A stretch of 40,264 bases of DNA from Candidatus Poribacteria bacterium (GTDB taxonomy: Bacteria; Poribacteria; WGA-4E; WGA-3G). Shown one piece after another: positions 24,009-32,555 of this stretch. The notes below the pieces were generated by a model. It did no database searches and was not told the origin of the DNA. It saw only the letters and a list, made by a program, of their open reading frames with translations. How positions within the stretch are numbered: position 1 is the first letter of the stretch; each line of letters begins with the position of its first letter. The position numbers and the translations under genes are program-made. The stretch is from assembly GCA_026702755.1 (NCBI GenBank), contig JAPPBX010000103.1, positions 1-40,264 on the forward strand, given 5' to 3'.

Positions 24009-24761
24009 TCAAAACTCATAGATGTCAGCACGCTCTTTCGCGACCTTATGCCTCACAAGTGCTTGTAGGTCTTCTGGCATCCGTGAAAAGGTCTCAGGAA
24101 AAACGGGTTGATGGCCACCCTCACGCATTAGATTCCACCACGCGGGATAGTAAGCGATATTCAACGCCATACGATGTTGATCGTCTGTTGTGTTCGCACC
24201 CTGTCCGTGCCATGTACCGCCGTGCCATAATAGCACAGAACCGCGCTGTCCGCAGACAGACACCGGATGACTTTCGGCAATATCGGATTGTGTCGGTCTA
24301 CGCCGTGCGCGATGGCTAAACGGTACGACGAGTGTCGCGCCGTTCTCAACGGTAAAATCCGTTATCATCCAGATGGAATTAATCATCCACGGCGTTTCGG
24401 GAAGGCGCGCTGGCAGATCATGTGTTGAATCGGAGTGTATACCACCTTGCGGGGCACGTGGTTTGACCCATTTCGTGCAAGCCTCACCCAACCGTACACT
24501 GTCGCCGAGAAAATGGCGGACGACCTGTAGCACCTGTGGATGCGCGATGCACTCCCAACACATCTCATCAAGGTTGACCACACCGAAAAGCGTTTGATAC
24601 AGTTCATCATTTGGGTCTTGAAAAGCCTGTCGATTTGCTGGGTCTCGGTGGAGTTGAAAATACGTCTCTGCCATTGCGTCTGCTTGTGCTGCCGGGATCG
24701 CATCTTCAATCAGGCAGTAACCGAATGTTTCGAGATGCTCTATTGCGTCTTGTTGTGCCAT
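24009..24761 (-). CDS. Phytanoyl-CoA dioxygenase family protein
   Basis: A 250-residue Fe(II)/2-oxoglutarate oxygenase. The triad is H109-x-D111 (GGIHSDSTHD) and H185 (GGTWHGQGAN), with R197 for 2-oxoglutarate. An acidic N-terminal helix and FGYCLIEDAI are the usual PhyH start. AGGAG lies ten bases before the ATG. It is not close to the other three PhyH proteins in the window. Substrate unknown; single gene on the minus strand. Confidence 0.9.
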   Translation of the reverse strand: MAQQDAIEHLETFGYCLIEDAIPAAQADAMAETYFQLHRDPANRQAFQDPNDELYQTLFGVVNLDEMCWECIAHPQVLQVVRHFLGDSVRLGEACTKWVKPRAPQGGIHSDSTHDLPARLPETPWMINSIWMITDFTVENGATLVVPFSHRARRRPTQSDIAESHPVSVCGQRGSVLLWHGGTWHGQGANTTDDQHRMALNIAYYPAWWNLMREGGHQPVFPETFSRMPEDLQALVRHKVAKERADIYEF

Positions 24762-25022
24762 TTATGAAACTCCTACCCTTTTCGGAGAATCTTTCGGTAT
24801 CAGTACGTCCTTATTCTATCGTCTATCTGAAGTAACCAATCAATGCGAGGGCTGTCCTGAAAAGCGTATTGGCTATTTTACCACGCTTTATCGTGTCAGA
24901 ACAAGCGGAAAAATTACGAATTTTCAAGACCATATAAAATTTAAGTTGTTGAACAGGTTTCAGCGGATCCTTGTTATAATTGAACTTGGTCGTTAGACAT
25001 CAATATTTCGGAGATAAAATCA

Positions 25023-25826
25023 ATGCAGGAAAAAAATGAAGTTGAAATTGGGGAATGGCATCGACTTGTGAAAGATGCCTATAACTCACTGGAGTTTCTG
25101 GTCACGATGCATTACCTTCGGGAACACCTGCCTGAGACAGGTAAGATTTTGGATGCAGGTGGCGGACCTGGACGTTATACGCTTGAACTTTGTCGAGCAG
25201 GCTATGATGTCGTTCTCTTGGATATTGACCCAACGTACACGGCTTTTGCTGAAGAAAAAATCAAATTAGAACCGAAACCCGTTTCAGATCGATTGATTGC
25301 GTCGGTTGTTGGAGATGTCCGAGACCTCTCATGTTTTAAGACGAACGACTTTGACGCAGTGTTGTGTCTCGGCGGTCCGTTAACATATATCAGTGATGAA
25401 ACCGAGCGAATCCAAGCAACCTCTGAATTGGTTCGGGTCGCTAAACCTGGGGCAATTGTCTGTATGAGTGTTATGGGATACTTGGCGATGCTGCGTACCG
25501 TTCTCAGTCGTGTAAGTGAGGAGTTGATAATGCCGCAGTACTGGGAGTTAATAAGGGAAGGAAAAGGGAACAACCTCGTTCAAGATAGTCTATGGCATTT
25601 TTTTCGGGCATCTGAACTTCAACAACTTGCCGAATCGTGTGGATTGACGACACTGGAAATGGTGGGATGTGAGGGGCTCTCAACAGGTTTATTTGAAGCG
25701 ACCAACACGGTGGCGGAAGATCCAACAAAGTGGGAACGTTGGGTGGAATTAGTTTTAGAAACAGCGACAGAACCCGCTATAGTGGACATGGCTGCACACA
25801 TCTTATATATTGGTCGGGTCGGCTAA
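25023..25826 (+). CDS. Class I SAM-dependent methyltransferase
   Basis: 267 residues. Motif I is ILDAGGGPGRYTLEL (about 39-53) and the acidic end of beta2 is VVLLDIDPT. Motif VLCLGGPLTYI follows at about 116-126, where the loop LGGPLTY faces the substrate. The family acts on many small molecules. GGAG lies about ten bases upstream of the ATG. A TATAAT box (24975-24980) precedes it, but the best -35 (TTGAAC) is 20 bases away. No substrate can be deduced. Confidence 0.85.
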   Translation: MQEKNEVEIGEWHRLVKDAYNSLEFLVTMHYLREHLPETGKILDAGGGPGRYTLELCRAGYDVVLLDIDPTYTAFAEEKIKLEPKPVSDRLIASVVGDVRDLSCFKTNDFDAVLCLGGPLTYISDETERIQATSELVRVAKPGAIVCMSVMGYLAMLRTVLSRVSEELIMPQYWELIREGKGNNLVQDSLWHFFRASELQQLAESCGLTTLEMVGCEGLSTGLFEATNTVAEDPTKWERWVELVLETATEPAIVDMAAHILYIGRVG

Positions 25827-25840
25827 AAATTATCCAACCC

Positions 25841-26521
25841 TCATCCTTTTTTATTTGAAAACACCAACATAAATCTGTTTTCTTCTATTTGTACTACCTC
25901 TTCTAAAGGGAGATGTTTTTCAACAATGTACTTAGCAAAGGCAACTGTCCAGAAGTACCATGGCGACGCGTACGTGCCTTTGTCTGGAATTGTACGACTT
26001 CCTCCTATCAAACCGGTCTGGACATCGTATCGCTCTGGAAGAGTTTCCTCCCCTGCACTTTTGATTAATTGATCTTGCATAGTTAAAACGAAAATACCGT
26101 TATCCGATAGTATCCGTTTGAGCTGGACTGATAGGCTCTCCAGTGCCTGGTAAGGTAAGTACCCAATGTTGTGCGGGAGCAACGCAAAATCGAAAGAATT
26201 CTCTTTGTAAGGTAGTGCAGCCATATCCCCGATATTAAACTGACAGCGACTCTTTCTTTTCTGTGCCACCTTTTTGGCGTGGAGGAGTGGAATCTCTGCG
26301 AAGTCAATACCGGTTGCTATTGCGCCCATATCTTCCATGGCAAAGGTAAACCGTCCTGCATTGCAGCCTAAATCTAATGCACGCATGCCGGACTTTATCA
26401 GTTTGGGTAGGTGGTCTTCATACCTATCGACAGCAAATTGCGATCTCGGATCATCAGGATCGGTTGTCGGGTGGACACCTGCCGCATTGTAATGTTTCCG
26501 AGTTGCATCAAATGTGCTCAT
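25841..26521 (-). CDS. Class I SAM-dependent methyltransferase
   Basis: 226 residues from the ATG preceded by GAAGGA. Longer in-frame starts upstream run through the promoter region and are rejected. Motif I is ALDLGCNAGRFTFAM, then TGIDFAEIPL and DFALLPHNIGYL. The N-terminal FDATRKHYNAAG...YEDHLPKLI is typical of methyltransferase-11/25 group enzymes. It converges on the other methyltransferase gene with 14 bases between stops, but the two proteins are not close relatives. Divergent from the BNR-repeat gene, with which it shares a promoter region. Confidence 0.85.
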   Translation of the reverse strand: MSTFDATRKHYNAAGVHPTTDPDDPRSQFAVDRYEDHLPKLIKSGMRALDLGCNAGRFTFAMEDMGAIATGIDFAEIPLLHAKKVAQKRKSRCQFNIGDMAALPYKENSFDFALLPHNIGYLPYQALESLSVQLKRILSDNGIFVLTMQDQLIKSAGEETLPERYDVQTGLIGGSRTIPDKGTYASPWYFWTVAFAKYIVEKHLPLEEVVQIEENRFMLVFSNKKG

Positions 26522-26556
26522 ACATTTCTTTCCTTCAAATATGGTTTCAGTGTTAT

Positions 26557-26586
26557 AATGTAAATGAGTTGAATGGTATATGTCAA
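26557..26586 (-). promoter_or_regulatory. Promoter of the minus-strand methyltransferase
   Basis: On the minus strand TTGACA (26586-26581), an 18-base spacer and TACATT (26562-26557), about 36 bases before the ATG. Its -35 box is one arm of the palindrome at 26581-26597. Confidence 0.5.
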
Positions 26587-26597
26587 ACATTTTGACA
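26581..26597. promoter_or_regulatory. Palindromic operator in divergent region
   Basis: TGTCAAACATTTTGACA is a perfect 7-bp inverted repeat with a 3-base centre. It lies between the divergent methyltransferase and BNR genes and overlaps the minus-strand -35. A dimeric regulator binding here could control both sides. Confidence 0.45.
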
Positions 26598-26647
26598 TAA
26601 TTCATCGCGTTAGACAAGAAAAAATTTACTGTGGAGGAGTTCCGCAA

Positions 26648-27712
26648 ATGCTATCAACCGAAAACATGGGAGGCGTTGTCGTCACGCCGAGCCAATTGAG
26701 CGATATGCAAGCGGGTGACTATATCCTACATGCCCGCGATGGTGTGCTGAACAAGGTTCCGGTGGAGAAAATTCGCCTGCCTTTAGACCCACAGGCGCAT
26801 TATCAAGGGTTGAACCTCGTTTTAACTCCCGGTGGGGTTATCTATGCAGTGCAGCAGACTATCATCTCCAAGTCCACAGATGGTGGTAAAAGTTGGGAAC
26901 ACCTCAATAGAGATCCATCAGCGTTCGGTTTCAACGGATGGTTGTTGCAAGCCAATCGTCGCGGGCAGCTGATTAATGTGAATCAACCGGGCGAAGAGCA
27001 ACCAATCACCGTTTGGGTGTCCGACGATGAGGGTGAAACGTGGGAGCGGACAGGCGAAATAGACGTTGCACCATTTCAGAAGACCGTCGCTGGTGCAAGC
27101 CTGACGCGCCTCAGCGATGGGACGCTCCTGCTACCAATCAAAAGACGTGATGACCCGTTTGAGGAAGGCACGAATCCAACTTACGTCTTCGTTTCCGATG
27201 ATGACGGATACACCTTCTCAAACCGCTTCTTCTTGTCAGATTACGGCAATGAGGTCAACATCGCAGAACTTTTCCCGGGGCTGCTGCTTGGTGTCATCCG
27301 CTACCAACCGGGACCACCAGATCAACCGCATACGAACAAAACAGTTTTCCTCTCGGATTCAACGGACAACGGCGAAACATGGACGGATCTGCGCCAATTG
27401 ACGAGTGTACATGGACAGTGTCACGGTGCAGCGGTTGGGCTTTCTAACAACCGCGCTGTTGTGGCGTATGACCACCGTTATCCAAGAGAACTCGGCAGTG
27501 GTCGCGCGATGGTAAGTGATGACAACGGCAAAAATTGGCATGATGAAGTCTACTATCTCTGTCACGGACACGTCGCTGGTTTCCCGCGACACATTAGTTT
27601 AGATGGCGAAGATATATTGACCTTCATCGGCTCCTGCTATGGCGATGTGAGTAAATGGGAGAACGCCACAGGAAACTCGCACTTCTGCATCATCCGGTGG
27701 CAACCGGTTTAG
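26648..27712 (+). CDS. Sialidase-like BNR/Asp-box repeat protein
   Basis: 354 residues from the ATG with GGAGGAG just upstream (longer starts lack a site). Five Asp-boxes (S-x-D-x-G-x-x-W/F) are visible: STDGGKSWEH, SDDEGETWER, SDDDGYTFSN, STDNGETWTD and SDDNGKNWHD. They define a six-bladed beta-propeller of the sialidase superfamily. No signal peptide is seen, so it may act in the cytoplasm or be a non-sialidase glycoside hydrolase. The catalytic Arg triad of true sialidases cannot be confirmed by eye. The galactonate-dehydratase-like gene starts 10 bases after its stop, which suggests joint degradation of a sugar or uronate-containing substrate. Confidence 0.85.
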   Translation: MLSTENMGGVVVTPSQLSDMQAGDYILHARDGVLNKVPVEKIRLPLDPQAHYQGLNLVLTPGGVIYAVQQTIISKSTDGGKSWEHLNRDPSAFGFNGWLLQANRRGQLINVNQPGEEQPITVWVSDDEGETWERTGEIDVAPFQKTVAGASLTRLSDGTLLLPIKRRDDPFEEGTNPTYVFVSDDDGYTFSNRFFLSDYGNEVNIAELFPGLLLGVIRYQPGPPDQPHTNKTVFLSDSTDNGETWTDLRQLTSVHGQCHGAAVGLSNNRAVVAYDHRYPRELGSGRAMVSDDNGKNWHDEVYYLCHGHVAGFPRHISLDGEDILTFIGSCYGDVSKWENATGNSHFCIIRWQPV

Positions 27713-27722
27713 GACAGCAACT

Positions 27723-28847
27723 ATGAAGATTACCGGATTTGAGACGATACCCATCCAAGGTCGCGCAATGGTCCTGAAAATGTTTACTGACGAAGGGATC
27801 ATCGGCTACGGCGAACCGATGAACTACGAACATTGGCGTGTTGTCGCCCAAGCCGTGGACGACATGGCGGAATACCTTGTCGGTAAAGATCCACTACAGA
27901 TAGAAGACCACTGGCAAGCGATGTACCGGTCAAGCTACAGCCGGAGTATGCCGGTATTGGTTGGTGCACTGAGCGGTATTGAGATGGCGATGTGGGATGT
28001 CTTCGGCAAAGTCGTCGGGATGCCAGTATGGAAGCTCTTAGGCGGTTCGGTACGAAAGCGGATCCGTGTCTATACCGGTATCGGCGGTACAACACCTGAG
28101 GCGTGTGCAGAGAGTGCCAGAAAAGCAGTTGCAGCCGGATTCCGTGCTGTGAAAATGGGTGCTTCGCCACAACCTGTAAGATTTGTAGATACGCCGAAGG
28201 CAATTGACGTAATGGTGGCGAGAGTCGCGGCAGTCCGCGAAGCAGTGGGTGACGAGGTAGACATTGCGGTTGATCTACATCGACGGTTAAGCCCAACAAT
28301 GGCAATGATTCTCGTGAAGGAATTAGAACCCTTTCGGCTCCTGTTCGCTGAGGAACCGTGTCATCCAGAAAATAATGAACCGCTATTGGCACTATCTCAG
28401 TCCACAACAGTCCCGATCGCTACGGGCGAACGGCATTTAACACGATGGGGTTTCAGAGAGGTAATCGAACGTGAAATGTGCGCGATTTTGCAACCGGACG
28501 TCCGGCACTGCGGCGGGATATTGGAACTGAAAAAGATCTCAGCAATGGCGGAAATTCACAATATGGCAGTCGCTCCGCATAACGCCGCCGGTCCCATCGG
28601 AGTTGCGGCATCGGTACACGTAATGGCAACAGTGCCGAATTTGTTGATATGCGAGGGTGGACACCGACGTGGAGAAGGGCTATTTTCGACCCCTTTGGTA
28701 TTCAAAGATGGATTCATCGAATTACCAACAGTTCCGGGACTCGGTGTAGATATGGAGGATGCGGCTATCGAAGCGGTTCGAGATGAGACATTTCGTTTAC
28801 GTGGGATGTTCCGGCACTCAGACGACGGGGCTTTCGCTGACTTCTAA
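27723..28847 (+). CDS. Galactonate dehydratase-like enolase-superfamily enzyme
   Basis: 374 residues. Active-site positions coincide with E. coli DgoD with a constant shift of one (DgoD numbers from memory): D184 and H186 (AVDLHRR), E210 (FAEEP), E236 (ATGER) and H286 (APHNAAGP), with K144 on the second strand (VKMGA). This is stronger evidence for sugar-acid dehydration than general family similarity. Closely linked to the upstream BNR-repeat protein gene; its translation may be coupled, since only a weak AGGA precedes the ATG. It would yield a 2-keto-3-deoxy sugar acid, but no aldolase or kinase gene for the next steps is in the window. Confidence 0.9.
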   Translation: MKITGFETIPIQGRAMVLKMFTDEGIIGYGEPMNYEHWRVVAQAVDDMAEYLVGKDPLQIEDHWQAMYRSSYSRSMPVLVGALSGIEMAMWDVFGKVVGMPVWKLLGGSVRKRIRVYTGIGGTTPEACAESARKAVAAGFRAVKMGASPQPVRFVDTPKAIDVMVARVAAVREAVGDEVDIAVDLHRRLSPTMAMILVKELEPFRLLFAEEPCHPENNEPLLALSQSTTVPIATGERHLTRWGFREVIEREMCAILQPDVRHCGGILELKKISAMAEIHNMAVAPHNAAGPIGVAASVHVMATVPNLLICEGGHRRGEGLFSTPLVFKDGFIELPTVPGLGVDMEDAAIEAVRDETFRLRGMFRHSDDGAFADF

Positions 28848-28857
28848 CAGCGATTCC

Positions 28858-29148
28858 TCACATCGTGTTGTCTCGATCGGTCGGGCGTGTGGAAAGATTT
28901 GTTTTCGGTGGAATATCATAAGAGATGTAGCCACAGCGCGGACAACGCAATTCAAGTTCAACGAGGTTTCTGATTGTACCTGTTTTTTCGGGTTTCCGTC
29001 GGGTTTGACATTGCGGACACCGAACAGCGCGGAATTCATCGGCATCGCTTCTACCAAAGTATGCGCCTATCTTAAACAAAACAAGCAGTAACACGACGAT
29101 AAAAACACATACAAAACTAAAAATGAGAAAAGGCAAGAATGTTGGCAT
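28858..29148 (-). CDS. Membrane-anchored zinc-ribbon protein
   Basis: 96 residues: an N-terminal membrane helix (about 5-30), then a zinc-ribbon-like pair CPQC and CPRCG spaced by about 23 residues (CPQCQTRRKP...ELRCPRCGYIS). GAGGAAAG lies just before the ATG. Such small ribbon proteins often bind nucleic acid or other proteins, but here the function is unknown. It starts 23 bases after the DUF309 gene on the same strand and is probably in its operon. Confidence 0.65.
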   Translation of the reverse strand: MPTFLPFLIFSFVCVFIVVLLLVLFKIGAYFGRSDADEFRAVRCPQCQTRRKPEKTGTIRNLVELELRCPRCGYISYDIPPKTNLSTRPTDRDNTM

Positions 29149-29170
29149 GTTGCTTTCCTCAAAATCTGTG

Positions 29171-29798
29171 TTAATCTTGCAACAGTATTAGCGGTTTAAT
29201 TGACTCCTGACGATAGGTAGTTTCTGAAATGGTATCGGCAAAAAAAGGAGCGAAAAACGCATCAGCGGTGTCCAAAAACGTTGGTAGGTTGAGTCCCATA
29301 TAGTTTCCCGATGTATCGGTACATTCGGCAACGACTTGTCGTAATTTATCGCGCCCAGCGGTAGAAAGTGTGCGTAGCGGACGTAGCATTCGTGTATGGT
29401 ACTTAATCATGGATGCTGATATTTGAATTAATCCTTGAAGGAAAAGGCGATACGTATCTTCTGCTTGGTGCCATAACCCTTCCCACGCCTCATGTGCCTC
29501 CCACCAATAGGCAAAGTTGTATAGATCTACACCGTAGAGGTAATCCTCATTCTGCTGCCAGAATTCTGGTGGCAGCGGGTCAGCATCGTGTTCCTCTGCC
29601 AAGCCATAACTGTGTCCGCTTGGGTCGCGAATCGGATGCGGTGTGACACCCGGTATGTGGCGATACGGTGGAAAAGGTTTTTGTGGGCAGTATCGCTGCC
29701 AATTTGGATCAAAAGGTTCAGGTTGTTTTTTAATTATTCCTTGCGGTTAAACGACGGGATTTGTGCTTTGACGGTTTTCGCTTAAGTCCGCCCTCCAC
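29171..29798 (-). CDS. DUF309 protein, frame interrupted near 29732
   Basis: The C-terminal part is a DUF309 domain (GVDLYNFAYWWEAHEAWEGLWH, then QGLIQISASM), a helical family of unknown function. The conserved region continues upstream in the same frame through PPYRHIPGVTPHPIRDPSGHSYG, well known in this family. That frame has no ATG, GTG or TTG before a stop, so it cannot start normally. A second frame begins with GTG at 29798, four bases after the ugd stop. It encodes a basic stretch (VEGGLKRKPSKHKSRRLTARNN) and runs into TAA at 29732-29730. Removing one T in AATAATTAAAAAAC would fuse the two frames exactly. The intact gene would be about 209 residues. TTG at 29602 gives only the C-terminal 143 residues. 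Confidence 0.7.
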
Positions 29799-29802
29799 TA
29801 TG

Positions 29803-31179
29803 TTACGCTCTGCCGATCCCAATGTAATGAAAACCTGCGGTTCTCGCTTCCTCTGGCGAATAAACGTTGCGTCCATCAATAAGAATTGATGTTTTCATCT
29901 GTTTAGCGAGTCTACGGAGTTCCAACTTATGATAGGAGTCCCATTCGGTAACAAGTACCAGCGCGTCAGCATCGTAAGAAAGTTCGTATACATCTTCTGT
30001 GAATTTCAGTTCAGGAATAGTTGCGTTTTCTCTGTGCAAAGCGGCTTGTGCATTCGGAATAGCGATCGGATCGTGTGCCCGAACAGTTGCCCCTGCTGCA
30101 ATTAGTTCTCGAATAATGTCCAATGCGGGTGCTTCGCGAACGTCATCTGTGTTTGGCTTGAAGGCAAGTCCCAAAACACCGATGATTTTACCTTTGAGCG
30201 TGCCTAATGTGCTATATAACTTTTCAACGATGCGCTCACGTTGACGAAAGTTAACAGTTCGCGCTGCCTCGGTAATCGGCATTTCATATCCAGATTGCGC
30301 TGCGACCCCTAACAGTGCTGCTGTATCCTTGGGATAGCAACTCCCACCCCATCCGAGACCCGCTCGTAGAAACTGACTTCCGATACGCGCGTCAAGTCCG
30401 ATCCCGCGTGCGACCTCTGTTACGTCTGCATCAACTTCTTCACAGAGTCCAGCGATTTCATTGATAAAACTAATTTTAAGGGCGAGAAATGTGTTCGCTG
30501 CATATTTAATCATCTCGGCACTGCTTGGATCCGTTGTCATCATCGGTGGGAGGTGGTAAGCGGATGGACGTGGAAATTCACTCGGTGGATCAAACGTTTG
30601 TTCAAGGATGGGTTGATAGAGATGTCGTAAGGTATCAATCGCTTCATCGCTGTTCGCACCGACGACAATCCGATCTGGATAGAACGCGCCTTGCAACGCC
30701 AATCCCTCCTGCAAAAACTCAGGGTTTGAAGCAACAGAGATGTTCCCTCGAGCACCACGCGCTGAAAAGACATTCTCTACAACTTCCACAACACGTCGAT
30801 TTGTGCCTATCGGAACTGTAGATTTGACAACAAGCGTATAATGTCTATCGGGTAGGCAGACCTGTGCGACTTCTTTAGCGGCTTGTTCCACATGTCGCGT
30901 ATCTGCTTCACCGTTCTTCTTCGGCGGTGTACCGACAGCAATCAGGATCAGTTCCGCTTCTGGGACAACTTCCGCTACACTCGGTGTGAAACGGATCGTG
31001 TGCTGTACCTCATCAAGCAGACTTTGGATGCCCGGTTCATGGATCGGGCTTTTTCCTTCCTGCAAAAGGCTTAGTTTGCTTTCATCTTTGTCCACTGCGG
31101 CGACATCATGATTGAGATAAGAGAGTACCACAGCTGTGGTCAAGCCAACGTACCCTGTTCCTATAATTGCAGTTTTCAT
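29803..31179 (-). CDS. ugd: UDP-glucose 6-dehydrogenase
   Basis: Oxidises UDP-glucose to UDP-glucuronate with two NAD+. 458 residues from MKTAIIGTGYVG, with the Rossmann GxGYVG at residues 7-12, the central-domain segment FLALKISFINEIAGLCE and the catalytic cysteine C281 in GWGGSCYPKD. The C-terminal UDP-binding domain includes VLGLAFKPNTDDVREAP. A GTG start at 31203 would add MRRPEYYK; MKTAI is chosen as the usual family start, although the nearest AGGAG is 16 bases away. The frameshifted DUF309 gene follows within five bases. UDP-glucuronate would feed capsule or surface polysaccharide, which fits the heptose-kinase-like gene in the same strand block. Confidence 0.93.
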   Translation of the reverse strand: MKTAIIGTGYVGLTTAVVLSYLNHDVAAVDKDESKLSLLQEGKSPIHEPGIQSLLDEVQHTIRFTPSVAEVVPEAELILIAVGTPPKKNGEADTRHVEQAAKEVAQVCLPDRHYTLVVKSTVPIGTNRRVVEVVENVFSARGARGNISVASNPEFLQEGLALQGAFYPDRIVVGANSDEAIDTLRHLYQPILEQTFDPPSEFPRPSAYHLPPMMTTDPSSAEMIKYAANTFLALKISFINEIAGLCEEVDADVTEVARGIGLDARIGSQFLRAGLGWGGSCYPKDTAALLGVAAQSGYEMPITEAARTVNFRQRERIVEKLYSTLGTLKGKIIGVLGLAFKPNTDDVREAPALDIIRELIAAGATVRAHDPIAIPNAQAALHRENATIPELKFTEDVYELSYDADALVLVTEWDSYHKLELRRLAKQMKTSILIDGRNVYSPEEARTAGFHYIGIGRA

Positions 31180-31290
31180 TTTATAATATTCTGGTCTCCT
31201 CACCGATCGAGTGTCTGAGATTTGGATAGTTATAAATGTGCAGTAGAGTTAAAAAGTATCAACAGCACGGATGTTCTAATGAGAAGATAC

Positions 31291-31509
31291 TCAACTTGGT
31301 ATGAATTCAACAACTTCAAGAACTCTTTGGAGTCGTTCGGTAGTTGGATCGTAGCCATAGTTAATCTACCGCATTAATTCGAGGGCTGCCATACGTTCTT
31401 GTGGCGTTTTAGAATGCCAATATGCTTTGTCAGCGTCATCGGCTTCTTGAAAAGAGGATAGTACAGAGAACTCTTCCTTATCCATTCTAAAAGGGTCAAT
31501 TGTACGCAT
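31291..31509 (-). pseudogene. Small conserved gene interrupted by in-frame TAG
   Basis: The minus strand encodes MRTIDPFRMDKEEFSVLSSF, then QEADDADKAYWHSKTPQERM and AALELMR, then TAG as codon 48 (31366-31368). The same frame continues with INYGYDPTTERLQRVLEVVE, FIPS and TGA. The pattern 'YWhSKTPeERl-A-LE-mRq-inYGYD-TeRLQRvLEV' is a small family known in related genomes, usually upstream of a nucleotidyltransferase-like gene, with Gln at the stop position. A single C to T change (CAG to TAG) explains the break. No nucleotidyltransferase gene follows. GGAG lies about 12 bases before the ATG. Confidence 0.6.
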
Positions 31510-31532
31510 TGTTCTTATACTCCGTCTACTTA

Positions 31533-32549
31533 CTACACCACTGGCGGTTCAACCTTTTCTAACAGCCCATTGATAATATCCAAACTCGTGATACCGTCCG
31601 CTTCCGCGTTAAAATTGGTTAAAATTCGGTGGCGCAGGACAGGTACAGCGACTGCTTTGATATCCTCATAAGCGACATGATAGCGTCCTTGAAGAATAGC
31701 GCGCGCCTTTGCACCCAATACGAGATACTGTGATGCCCGCGGACCTGCTCCCCATTGCACCCAATCCTGAACAAACTCAGGAACATCTGAAGCAGGACGC
31801 GTCTGCCGACTCAATTCCACTGCATAATCCACAATCGCCTCGGCGATAGGTACCTTCCGCACGACCTGCTGTATTTGCAGTACCTCTTCTCCGGTGACAA
31901 CAGGGTTTATCTCGGGTTCATAAGCCGCCGTGGTCGTCATCACAATGTCTTTTTCGGCAGCTTTATCGGGATAGTCAATTGTGATATGGAACATAAACCG
32001 GTCGAGTTGTGCTTCCGGTAAGGGGTAAGTCCCTTCCTGTTCAATCGGGTTCTGAGTTGCTAAAACGAAAAACGGACGTTCCAATGGATATGTTCTGCCG
32101 CCTGCGGTGACTTGGTATTCCTGCATTGCTTGTAGAAGCGCAGCTTGTGTTTTAGGAGGTGTCCGGTTAATCTCATCAGCAAGGACAACGTTAGCAAAGA
32201 CAGGTCCTTTGATAAAGCGGAAGGCGCGTTTTCCGGCTTCACCTTCCTCAATAATATCGGTGCCGATAATGTCCGACGGCATCAGGTCTGGTGTAAATTG
32301 GATTCGGTTGAAAGGGAGTTTGAGAATCTGCGCGAATGTACTGATTAATAGGGTTTTCGCTAACCCTGGCACTCCTACAAGTAGGCAGTGCCCCTGTGAG
32401 AAGAGTGCGATAAGAAGTTGTTCAATAACTTCATTTTGTCCGATGATTCGTTTTCTCAGTTCGTTTAAAATATTTTCTTTTGCCGTTTTCAAAGATTCGG
32501 CGGTTTCCATATCCGTTGTGGCTTGTGTTGTTGAGATGTCATTTTTCAT
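31533..32549 (-). CDS. MoxR-family AAA+ ATPase
   Basis: 338 residues with Walker A GVPGLAKT (59-66), Walker B VVLADEINR (D125-E126) and the MoxR signature AALLQAMQEYQVTAGG and FFVLATQNPIEQEGTYPLPEAQLDRF. MoxR ATPases act as chaperones for von Willebrand factor A-domain partners or metal enzymes. The usual DUF58 and VWA genes do not follow here. The start is uncertain: no Shine-Dalgarno precedes ATG 32549, and a dispersed repeat begins only a few bases upstream; an internal ATG (residue 14) is possible. Confidence 0.9.
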   Translation of the reverse strand: MKNDISTTQATTDMETAESLKTAKENILNELRKRIIGQNEVIEQLLIALFSQGHCLLVGVPGLAKTLLISTFAQILKLPFNRIQFTPDLMPSDIIGTDIIEEGEAGKRAFRFIKGPVFANVVLADEINRTPPKTQAALLQAMQEYQVTAGGRTYPLERPFFVLATQNPIEQEGTYPLPEAQLDRFMFHITIDYPDKAAEKDIVMTTTAAYEPEINPVVTGEEVLQIQQVVRKVPIAEAIVDYAVELSRQTRPASDVPEFVQDWVQWGAGPRASQYLVLGAKARAILQGRYHVAYEDIKAVAVPVLRHRILTNFNAEADGITSLDIINGLLEKVEPPVV

Positions 32550-32555
32550 AAAAAA

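Noticed and set aside
26522-26647. Longer N-termini for both divergent proteins at this locus
   Set aside because: They would overlap each other and the promoter-operator region; the internal ATGs have proper ribosome binding sites.
29731-29737. A-AAA-AAC considered as a -1 slippery heptamer in the DUF309 gene
   Set aside because: The required shift is +1, and the zero-frame stop comes before the ribosome would reach the heptamer.
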